43,305 nt of DNA from Candidatus Poseidoniaceae archaeon (GTDB lineage Archaea; Thermoplasmatota; Poseidoniia; Poseidoniales; Poseidoniaceae), in the NCBI GenBank assembly GCA_028822845.1, contig JAPKCS010000017.1, positions 1 through 43,305 on the forward strand. The letters run 5' to 3'. Under the pieces are notes generated by a model. The model was given only the letters and a program-made list of their open reading frames with translations, searched no databases and was not told the DNA's origin. A program made the position numbers and the translations under genes. Every line of letters begins with the position of its first letter. Position 1 is the stretch's first letter. This document shows, in pieces, positions 37,001-43,305 of the stretch.

Positions 37001-39538
37001 GTATCCACCCCCCCAACATGCAACTGAACCGTTGCCAAGTAAAGCGCATGAGTGGGGTCCACCGACTGAAATTGAGGAAACTGAGGGCCCAAGCGTCTTT
37101 GTCAAAACTGGCGAGGCTTGGTTTGCGGTTTCCCCGTTTCCAAGTTGCCCATTGAGGCCGCCGCCCCAGCATGATACTTCTCCGGAATCAAGAACGACAC
37201 ACCCGTGGAAGGAGCCAACTGCGAGGGATGTAGCAAGCTTTCCATCACCAAAGGAGACCGTTGGCGTAGGCACGTACACTCGAGATGAACTCCCAGTTCC
37301 AAGGCGCCCGTACCCACCATCACCCCAACAGACAACCTCGCCACTGTCAAGCAGAGCGCAGATGTGGTGGTCGCCCGATGAGACTGAAACTGCAAGTTTC
37401 CCTGCACCAAATCCACTGGTCAACCCTGGAGATAGACGGTTTGCACTTGTTCCATCTCCATTCTGGCCGTATGCACCTTCGCCCCAGCATGAAACATCCC
37501 CTATGTCCAGAAGAGCGCACGAATGGTGGCTGCCGACTGAAACGGCAATTGGAGTGGTGTTGACTGGAAAAGAGTTGACTTGAACCGGAGCATTCCTTTG
37601 GCTTGTCGTCCCGTCGCCTAATTTCCCGTAATCATTTTTACCCCAACACATCACGGTTCCATCGTCGATTAAAGCACAGGCATGATCGGAATAGAGGGAC
37701 ACCGAGAGGGCTTTCTTACCCGCTCCAAAACTTGTCGTTGGGGTAGGGTCGGTTGAGGAAGTCGTGGCTCCGTTGCCAAGTTGGCCGGAAAAGCCCTTGC
37801 CCCAGCACGACACTGTTCCATCGCTCAACACCGCACACGTCACCGAGTTTCCTGTTGAAATCTGAATCGCCGTTCTGTTATTTCCAAAGTCGCCCACCAG
37901 CGTAGGGCTTGTCAAATCCACCTTAGTGTCGTTTGTAAGGTATTGCTCACCCCAGCAAGAAACCGATCCATTATCCAGCAGGGCGCACGTATGCGTCCAG
38001 CCCGCATCAACGGCCTGTGCGGTTCTTCCTGCACCCAAGGAGAGGGTTGTCACCGGTGTAAGTTGGTTTGTTTTATCGCCGGTACCAAGTTGCCCATTTG
38101 CGTTATCACCCCAGCACGTGATCGAATCATCATCAAGAATGGCGCAGGTGTGCTTGTATCCAGCAGAAAGCCCGCTGGCCTTGAAGTCAAAGCGAATCGG
38201 AGTTTCAAAGATATTGAACACGCCATTTCCGTTGAAATCTCGTTCAGAAACAGCGACTGTTCTCAGCGCAGGCAAAACCGATAAGGAAGTAGGTGAAGAT
38301 TGAGGAGTGCTTTGATCGCCAGGTGGAGAATCACCCCAACATGAAACTGAGAAATCATCGAGAAGAGCGCATGAATACGTGTGACCGGAGGTGATCGAAA
38401 GGGCTGTTCGATTCACGCCAAGGCTGGATGTCAAGGTGGGAACCAATTGCGAATTTTCAACGCCGTCATTACCGCCTCTTCCGTTCGCACTCACGCCCCA
38501 GCATGAGACATTACCATCGTTCAGTACAGCGCAAGTATGCTTATGCTTTGCAGAGATAGCAACCGCCGTTCGCCCTTCTCCAAAGGGCTCAACGGCTTCT
38601 GGAGTGAGTTGGTCAGAAGTGGAACCGCTTCCCAAAAACCCTTCAAGCCCACTGCCCCAACAGACAACAGAGCCCTTGCTCAGCATTGCGCAAGTGTGAT
38701 CATCACCTGAAGCGAGCGCAACCGGTTTGAATGCTGAAGGTATTGCTGCGATGGGTGCGGGTGAAGACGATGAGGCGACGCCCCCGTTGCCAAGTTGGCC
38801 CTTTGCCCCGTTGCCCCAGCACAGTGTGGAACCGTTGTCAAGAAGAGCGCAGGTGTGATGCAAACCGGCCGAAATCGATTTCGCACTGCGATTCTCCCCT
38901 AAAGAATCAGTGAGTTGGGGTGAAGCTGAATTTGAAGCTCCACCGTTGCCAAGTTGGCCATTGGAACCCAAGCCCCAGCATGCGATGGCTCCATCGTCAA
39001 GGATCGCACAGGTATGGGAATTGCCTGATGAAAGCGCCATCGCTTTTTGCCCTGATGGGAAGGGAAGGACAGGAGAGGGGACGCTGCTGGTGCTCTGCAA
39101 TACACCGTTGCCAAGTTGTCCGTTTTCGCCTTTCCCCCAACATGAAACTGAGCCGTTGTCGAGCAGAGCGCAGGTATGACGAGCCCCTGCACTGATTGCT
39201 TTAGCAGTACGGCCGGGTCCAAAACTTGAGACAAAGACTGGAGTTGATTGATCGGAAGTGTCGTTGTTGCCAAGTTGTCCATCCGCTCCTTTGCCCCAAC
39301 AAGCCACCGATGCGTTATCGAGGATGGTGCACATGTGCTCAGCGCCGATGGCAATTGTGGCTTGAGTGAAAATCGATCCTTCTTGGAATCCTGCCGCTTG
39401 TGCTGAGGATTGAGAAATCAAAACGGGGCTTTGCTTCGTTGCTTCTTGGAGGGGAGAGGCAAACGTGTTGATGCCAGCAGAGCAACTCAGAACAACCATC
39501 AGAAAAACCAAGAAATAGGCCTTCAGCGGTCTGCTCAT
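34013..39538 (-). CDS. Giant RCC1-repeat and Cys-rich-repeat surface protein
   Basis: 1841 residues from ATG 39538; an in-frame TTG at 39553 is less likely. The signal peptide covers about 1-28. Next come 21 RCC1-type repeats (core C-A-L-L-D-N-G-S-V-S-C-W-G-x6-GQLGNG, 20 with CWG and one with CTG), which would make three seven-bladed propellers. After the seventh repeat comes a calcium-loop-like DFNGNGVFNIFE. After the last comes DQDGDGVADPLDAYPED, like thrombospondin type-3 loops (about residue 1188). Then about 15 repeats of roughly 37 residues with two Cys each (pattern GHFVNETGQ-x5-C-x2-GTYNP, about 1209-1774) resemble the ephrin-receptor-like/GCC2-GCC3 module. A membrane helix lies at about 1793-1812, followed by a basic tail. 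Probably a cell-surface binding protein. Confidence 0.9.
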   Translation of the reverse strand: MSRPLKAYFLVFLMVVLSCSAGINTFASPLQEATKQSPVLISQSSAQAAGFQEGSIFTQATIAIGAEHMCTILDNASVACWGKGADGQLGNNDTSDQSTPVFVSSFGPGRTAKAISAGARHTCALLDNGSVSCWGKGENGQLGNGVLQSTSSVPSPVLPFPSGQKAMALSSGNSHTCAILDDGAIACWGLGSNGQLGNGGASNSASPQLTDSLGENRSAKSISAGLHHTCALLDNGSTLCWGNGAKGQLGNGGVASSSSPAPIAAIPSAFKPVALASGDDHTCAMLSKGSVVCWGSGLEGFLGSGSTSDQLTPEAVEPFGEGRTAVAISAKHKHTCAVLNDGNVSCWGVSANGRGGNDGVENSQLVPTLTSSLGVNRTALSITSGHTYSCALLDDFSVSCWGDSPPGDQSTPQSSPTSLSVLPALRTVAVSERDFNGNGVFNIFETPIRFDFKASGLSAGYKHTCAILDDDSITCWGDNANGQLGTGDKTNQLTPVTTLSLGAGRTAQAVDAGWTHTCALLDNGSVSCWGEQYLTNDTKVDLTSPTLVGDFGNNRTAIQISTGNSVTCAVLSDGTVSCWGKGFSGQLGNGATTSSTDPTPTTSFGAGKKALSVSLYSDHACALIDDGTVMCWGKNDYGKLGDGTTSQRNAPVQVNSFPVNTTPIAVSVGSHHSCALLDIGDVSCWGEGAYGQNGDGTSANRLSPGLTSGFGAGKLAVSVSSGDHHICALLDSGEVVCWGDGGYGRLGTGSSSRVYVPTPTVSFGDGKLATSLAVGSFHGCVVLDSGEVSCWGGGLNGQLGNGETANQASPVLTKTLGPSVSSISVGGPHSCALLGNGSVACWGGGYVGDGGNGDSVPSPSIVSSFGTGRTAVQVSSGGTSCAILDNGSIACWGNYPSNLQSGPSLVGDLGVGRTAVDISVSDRHSCAVLDNGSVVCWGRNDGGQLGDSTTTDRTIPTLTSSFGTGRTAVAVTTGIVHSCALLDNGSVSCWGSNERGQLGNGDYVGQTSPTLTAAFDSGRTVVDISGGREHTCALLDNGQVSCWGYNALGQLGHGPGVGSITPLTITHSGGISNAVSISAGYEHSCAVLSNGSAMCWGSNNNGGMGIGDATPNAHVYAVTVPNSLDPDRKVIAVDAGSDRTCVLYDNQSVACTGRGDAGQIGNNDTSNQVNFTYTIPLVVPRSIAIDNGDQDGDGVADPLDAYPEDIMRTVKCVAPTYGRYACTTVGLGKYVPANDAIYPTDASIGHYVDQVGQIGERPCPVGRYNPTTSGESINACFDSTAGHYVGLIGQGEQLPCDVGTFQPGTRSQACLPSDLGHFVNMTAQTSQIPCPIGTFQNETEQVSCRPAEWGHYANETGQVNQTACLEGFYNPDNGSIMPTDCRPADIGHFVNETGRYNQTECELGTLQNQTGQSSCLNASRGHYVSLVGQSTETPCSIGTYNPLRGANNSTWCLPATRGHFVNETGQGDQTPCDPGTYNPLNGSSDPNDCLATDIGHHAEAFGQWNQTECSLGTFVNQTGQVLCTDADPGHFVNETAQSVQLECSPGTFQPASGQSECTPAWGGHFVPLKGQFNQSECGLGTFNPNMGSINASDCVDATPGHFVNMTGQELQIPCQKGTYNSNAASNNSQDCLNASLGHYVDEEGRSEETPCPMGSYNPTTGGNASTSCELASVGHYVDLPAQSLEIACPIGTYNPMPGRGSIDDCLDAEPGSYVLETGQNQTILCRVGTYNPNAGSTLESDCLWADYDHYVKLEGQSEQTECPLGMHQDQIGQSSCILGESSSQSIVITPEDTFKILFLVLFSFMILMVLILDRRMKRRRDRDRPPGEDRPVTKMASKYGY
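34200..35910 (-). repeat. Coding tandem repeats, Cys-rich module (about 15 copies)
   Basis: About 15 units of roughly 110-120 bases encode the Cys-rich modules of the giant surface protein. They diverge at the nucleotide level but keep the codons for GHxV, GQ, C and GTxNP. Copy-number change by recombination between strains is plausible. Confidence 0.8.
35990..39400 (-). repeat. Coding tandem repeats, RCC1 module (21 copies)
   Basis: Twenty-one units of about 150-165 bases encode the propeller repeats. Several share near-identical runs: CCGTTGCCAAGTTGGCC or a one-base variant appears near 37777, 38785, 38943 and 39108. Local sequence identity of this kind could drive recombination or gene conversion. 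Confidence 0.85.
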
Positions 39539-39616
39539 ACTGTGTCCAAGCAAGGGGGGGATTTCAACTCTCTTCTTTGCAAGATGAACTGCCCTTCAAA
39601 GGAAAGCAGGTGGCTT

Positions 39617-40879
39617 TCAATTCGAATCCGAAGCAGAGTCAGTGAGTTCATCTAAATCAGGTGCGCTCGGTAATTCTGTCCCGGTTGCGGATTGGGAACC
39701 TTCTCTTTCAAGACGCTCATTGAGTTCATTGATCAGTTCATTCGAAGCTTCAGAGGTTTCCGAAGGGGCACTGGTTGCCGCTGAATCATCTGGAATTTCA
39801 CCACGCTCAAGAGCAGAAAGGCGGTCTTCGAGGGCCTTCTTGCGACGGCGGCGCTCTGCCATGCTTGGAACATCAAAGGTCGCCACGAGCATGATTGGAT
39901 CGCCGTGAGTGAGTGCTGCCTTGTACTCCATCACATCAACAACGCCATCGTTGTCTTCATCGTGAAGTGAATTGATGATCACTTGGAACTTCGTAGGGTC
40001 CCGTGAACGTCGCTTCTTGTGCTTCTTGTAGTGGTGCACATAGACTTGATACTTGCCTGCAGGTGCAGTCCCTTCTGGCCAGTAGACGTTTTCCACAGGC
40101 TTCTTGCTTTCTGGACGGACGTTGGCATCTACGTCGAGTTCTCCACCGCACTTTGAGATTTTATTCCCTCCGTGAATCCGTTCGCCTGAAGGGCACACAA
40201 TGTGCAAATCCAAGTCGTTGAAGTTGTTCCACATCAAGGACACCTGAACGTCAGAAGACCGAGCCCCTTCACGGCTTAGACGCTCTTGGAGATCTTTCAT
40301 AGCGGCCTGTGCCGCTTGCTTTGATTGAATAGCGTCGGCTTCACGAGCTGATTCGATTTCTGCGATTCGAGATGTTTCTGCATCATCCAGTTCGTTTTGA
40401 CGCACCGTTTCAAGTTCAGCCAATTGAGCTGAGCGGGCTTCAGCAAGTCGGGCTTCTTCCCTGTCGCGTCGTCGCTGCTCTGCTTCATCTTCGGCCTGTT
40501 GAGACGCTGCATTCGCTTCGGCTTGGGCTTCTGCGATGGCCGCCAAGCGGAGTCGTTCCGCATCCCGCACTAGATCTGCTGCGTCCTTGGCCGTCCGCTC
40601 TGCAGCCTGGTTCCGAACGTTGCGTTCTGCATCGAGTTGAGCGACGCGCCCACGTGCTAAATCACGTGCACGGCGGCGTTCCTCGACGATAGCTAGTTTA
40701 GCGTTGATCTGTTGTTTGGCGCTGCCGAATCCTGGCCCACCTGTGTTGTAGCGCAAGCCTTCCGGACCGATGCCCTGGCGCATGTTTAGTTTCGTATCGC
40801 CACGGGCAACAATGTACCACAAACCGATACCAAAACCGCCACCGAGGACGGCTAACATACCCATCGACTGCGCATCCAT
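39617..40879 (-). CDS. Membrane-anchored coiled-coil protein with YfaP-like domain and EF-hand loop
   Basis: 420 residues. An N-terminal membrane helix (about 7-25) is followed by a long charged coiled coil (about 55-205, rich in Ala, Glu, Arg). Residues about 211-340 match the YfaP/DUF2135 beta domain: VSLMWNNFNDLDLHIVCPSG, then YWPEGTAPAGKYQVYVHHY. Inside it, HDEDNDGVVDVMEY supplies a canonical EF-hand loop (307-318). A Lys/Arg-rich helix and an acidic Ser-rich tail end the protein. Start ATG 40879 has GGGTGA 4 bases upstream. It sits between the giant RCC1 gene and the FtsX-type permease on the same strand. The topology (which side the coiled coil faces) is not certain; no enzymatic function is suggested. 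Confidence 0.82.
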   Translation of the reverse strand: MDAQSMGMLAVLGGGFGIGLWYIVARGDTKLNMRQGIGPEGLRYNTGGPGFGSAKQQINAKLAIVEERRRARDLARGRVAQLDAERNVRNQAAERTAKDAADLVRDAERLRLAAIAEAQAEANAASQQAEDEAEQRRRDREEARLAEARSAQLAELETVRQNELDDAETSRIAEIESAREADAIQSKQAAQAAMKDLQERLSREGARSSDVQVSLMWNNFNDLDLHIVCPSGERIHGGNKISKCGGELDVDANVRPESKKPVENVYWPEGTAPAGKYQVYVHHYKKHKKRRSRDPTKFQVIINSLHDEDNDGVVDVMEYKAALTHGDPIMLVATFDVPSMAERRRRKKALEDRLSALERGEIPDDSAATSAPSETSEASNELINELNERLEREGSQSATGTELPSAPDLDELTDSASDSN

Positions 40880-40933
40880 TGATTCACCCTAGGTGGAACC
40901 TGTCTATTGTAGCATCGGTTGTTTAGGCTTGAA

Positions 40934-43305
40934 TCAGGAAGATAAATCCTTGATTTTTTCGACCAGATCCATTCGACGAAGTCGCCAAATTCCGAATGGC
41001 GTCATTGCCACAGCGATGAAGATCACGCCTGTCATCAGTTGCCAAGCAACGCTTGGGACAATCGTGACCGGCACGAAGAACTGCCAAGAAGAGAATGAAG
41101 CTGCCAACCCCACTGCTCCGCCGTAAGCAAACAAAACACCGACAATACCGCCGATTATACCGATCAACAGGCTCTCAAACAGAAGCATCAGACCTAGGCT
41201 GCGAGTCGAGGCTCCAAGCACTCGTAAAGTCGCCAATTCGAAATCCCGCTCTGCTACGTTCATGATCATCGTGTTAAACATCACAACAATGGTGAACAAG
41301 AGTCCAAGATACATCATGGCTTGGAAAATCTGAGTCTGCTGGTCAAGTAAACTGTTGATGCCGTCGAGCAAGGTTTGCCGATTGACAACCCCTGTTGAAA
41401 CTTCACCTAAAGCTGAATCCACCTCAACACCTTCTGGGAATTCCAAATAAATCGAAGTTGCATTGACACCAAGAATCTCGCTCAAATCCCCGCGGAGGAA
41501 ATACATGGTTCGGGCGAGTTCAGCAGTTGCGGTTCCAACAACTTTGACATCGTGTGGTGCGCCATTAATGTGAATGGTTTGTTGTTCTCCAACATTCCAT
41601 CCGAGGAACCTCATGCTCCCTTCCTCCATCACCACTTGAGTGACAGCCATGGCACTGGAAGGGGCATTCCCCTCCAGAAGAGGCACTGCCCGCATTCCAC
41701 TCTGGAATGAGTCAAGGCCTACAAGAGTGAATGTTCGTTCAATTCCATCAACATCTGCAACCGAACCAAGGGGGGTTTCAATAATCATTTCGTGATTGGC
41801 AGAATTGTTCTCCGCCCAATCAATGACATGTTGTTCCCCATCTGGCATGATGTAGACTTGTGCGTCCCAAGATTGGTCGTTCTCCAGACCGCCGACCATC
41901 GTCTCTTCCAATCCTGCTGACATCATTTGGATCGAACCAAACAGCATTAGAGAAATACCGACAGCAACAAAGGTCATGGTGAGTCGAATGGGTTTGCGAA
42001 CGCTTGAACGAATCGAAAGACCGAGTGTCGTTGGCATCCAAGAAGTGAGATTACGAAGTATGTTTGAACCAACGCGCATTTCATTTTGCCCACTCAAGAC
42101 TTCAAGCGGGTCCAGACGACTCGCTTTCCATGCAGGAAACGCCCCCGAAAGGAACACGACACACATGGTTGAACCAATGACAGCAAGATAGACCGAAGAC
42201 GGAATCGTGCGTACAATGATTGGCATGCCAATAAGGTCCTGATAGAAATCCAGCATTCCATTCATACCCCATGGTCCTGCGAAAGCACCGAGCGCACAAC
42301 CGATTCCCCCAATGACAAGAGGCGCAGCAAGATAGCCGGTCATGAGCGATGAGCGCTTGACACCCAGCGTCCGTAATACAGCAATTTCCTTCGCTTGACT
42401 TTGCACCAAACGCTGCAAGCTCAAGACGATCGTGATGGATGCGATTGAGGCAATCATCACGGTAAAGGGAACGGTTGTTCGCTTGGTTCCTTCCAAATCT
42501 TGTCGCATGACTTCGACCGGTTCATTCTGCCCTCGGTCTCGAACACGTGCGTCCAATTCAGTCGATTCAAGAGAAGTGTCAACCAGGTGTTTGACTGCAT
42601 CGATTTCTTCACCTTCATACGCTTGAGTATTGGGCAAATCATACGATGGGGTGCCTTCAACATCCAAAACAATTGTGTTGCTTGTGCCAACCGTATTACC
42701 GGTGAGTCGGGCCATTCCAGAATCAGAAAGGTAGCCTACAACATATTGACCAGATTCTTGCGGGAACAGTGTGCCTTCGGGAGCCATGAGCACGTGCAGT
42801 GGATGGTAGCCAGTTCCAACAACTGTGAAAGATGCGCTCGTATTTCCAGCACTGATATTCACGGTATCTCCAAGTTCGATTTCAAGTGCTTCAGTGACGT
42901 GTGCATCGATCACAATTTCATCGGCAGCAACCGCTGTGCGACCTTCGAAATGCCCTTCTGGCATCCATACACGATCAGCATTTGCATCTGCAGGAATTCC
43001 ATGCCAAAGAGAGTTGATGATGTGTTCTCCCGTGTCGTTGGTGTGAAACATCGCCCCTTGAGTAACGGTGCGTCCTTCACATGATTCAAGAGAAAAAGAT
43101 GTGATTGAGTTTGATGCCCATTCCGATGCTAACGAATCGCAGAAGGCATTGACTTGTTCGGGACTCCAGGTTGCACTGCGGTTGTCAATCCAAAGATCTG
43201 CAAGATTAGCACCACCTTCTTCATCGGCTTGCATGGTATCGTACATGCCACCAAGATTGTGCGCATAGCCTCCAAAGGTAATGCCAGCAAATACGCCGAC
43301 AAACA
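40934..43305 (-). CDS. FtsX/MacB-type ABC transporter permease, 5' end missing
   Basis: The frame stays open to the right window edge above the first in-window ATG (43246), and those codons encode a hydrophobic stretch (FVGVFAGITFGG), so the true start lies outside; at least 790 residues are present. It has two FtsX-type halves: after an extracytoplasmic domain, three helices around FTVMIASIASITIVLSLQRL with KEIAVLRTLGVKRSSLMTGY and PAWKASRLDPLEVLSG, and a repeated set ending with AERDFELATLRVLGASTRSLG. This is the MacB/LolE-like architecture for moving lipids, lipoproteins or peptides across or out of the membrane. The partner ATPase is not in the window and is probably beyond the edge. Confidence 0.9.
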   Translation of the reverse strand, partial: FVGVFAGITFGGYAHNLGGMYDTMQADEEGGANLADLWIDNRSATWSPEQVNAFCDSLASEWASNSITSFSLESCEGRTVTQGAMFHTNDTGEHIINSLWHGIPADANADRVWMPEGHFEGRTAVAADEIVIDAHVTEALEIELGDTVNISAGNTSASFTVVGTGYHPLHVLMAPEGTLFPQESGQYVVGYLSDSGMARLTGNTVGTSNTIVLDVEGTPSYDLPNTQAYEGEEIDAVKHLVDTSLESTELDARVRDRGQNEPVEVMRQDLEGTKRTTVPFTVMIASIASITIVLSLQRLVQSQAKEIAVLRTLGVKRSSLMTGYLAAPLVIGGIGCALGAFAGPWGMNGMLDFYQDLIGMPIIVRTIPSSVYLAVIGSTMCVVFLSGAFPAWKASRLDPLEVLSGQNEMRVGSNILRNLTSWMPTTLGLSIRSSVRKPIRLTMTFVAVGISLMLFGSIQMMSAGLEETMVGGLENDQSWDAQVYIMPDGEQHVIDWAENNSANHEMIIETPLGSVADVDGIERTFTLVGLDSFQSGMRAVPLLEGNAPSSAMAVTQVVMEEGSMRFLGWNVGEQQTIHINGAPHDVKVVGTATAELARTMYFLRGDLSEILGVNATSIYLEFPEGVEVDSALGEVSTGVVNRQTLLDGINSLLDQQTQIFQAMMYLGLLFTIVVMFNTMIMNVAERDFELATLRVLGASTRSLGLMLLFESLLIGIIGGIVGVLFAYGGAVGLAASFSSWQFFVPVTIVPSVAWQLMTGVIFIAVAMTPFGIWRLRRMDLVEKIKDLSS

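Noticed and set aside
36000-39400. CRISPR-like repetition
   Set aside because: The repeats are in frame, diverged and of protein-repeat length (about 150-165 bases), so they are coding RCC1 modules.

Overview
The window looks like a chromosome segment of a marine, aerobic, heterotrophic euryarchaeon, most likely of the Marine Group II / Poseidoniales type. This is inferred from gene content, not from a database match. The archaeal markers are a complete A-type ATP synthase operon in the order H-I-K-E-C-F-A-B-D, RNA polymerase subunit K, the archaeal purine enzyme PurP, several KaiC/RecA-fold proteins and Shine-Dalgarno motifs of the GGAGG/GAGGTGA type. Heme A biosynthesis (CtaA, CtaB) and tryptophan 2,3-dioxygenase point to aerobic life. 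The large secreted proteins, with a signal peptide, beta-rich repeats and one C-terminal membrane anchor, suggest an adhesive or scavenging surface.

Layout. Positions 1-5054 (minus strand) hold the chromosome-organisation pair smc and scpA; scpA runs off the left edge. A small membrane protein with a C-terminal zinc knuckle (5234-6019, minus) is divergent from nadB (6113-7738, plus). From 24430 down to 7713 every gene is on the minus strand: a pilin-like lamin-tail protein, three consecutive KaiC/RecA-fold genes, a UbiE-like methyltransferase, the nine ATP synthase genes, a catalytically dead site-2-protease homologue, and panE. A 961-codon surface protein with a signal peptide follows on the plus strand (24552-27509, ORF length 985 aa), meeting a tRNA-Ser(GCT) on the minus strand. 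Next come ctaB and ctaA (minus), divergent from a membrane-anchored thioredoxin-like protein (plus), then rpoK (plus), tryptophan 2,3-dioxygenase and a DUF3147-like membrane protein (minus), purP (plus), a giant RCC1-repeat/Cys-rich-repeat surface protein (34013-39538, minus), a YfaP-like coiled-coil protein and an FtsX/MacB-type permease that runs off the right edge (both minus).

How the genes fit together. The ATP synthase operon and the heme A module describe an oxygen-respiring cell; the thioredoxin-like protein probably serves redox or metal handling outside the membrane next to the oxidase-cofactor genes. The most unusual feature is in the ATP synthase stator subunit AtpI: between its cytosolic and membrane domains it carries an inserted pair of canonical EF-hand calcium loops preceded by a His/Asp-rich stretch. 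Canonical calcium-binding loops also occur in the YfaP-like protein and, twice, in the giant RCC1 protein, so calcium binding recurs across the window. A second unusual feature is the three-gene KaiC-like set in which only the first protein keeps a P-loop lysine.

No gene-free stretch exceeds 300 bases. The longest gaps are 5055-5233 (a T-tract and two inverted repeats), 33842-34012 (nothing recognised) and 32604-32728 (divergent promoter region, no clear element). Genes that appear to be first in a transcription unit mostly lack a Shine-Dalgarno motif, while operon-internal genes mostly have one.
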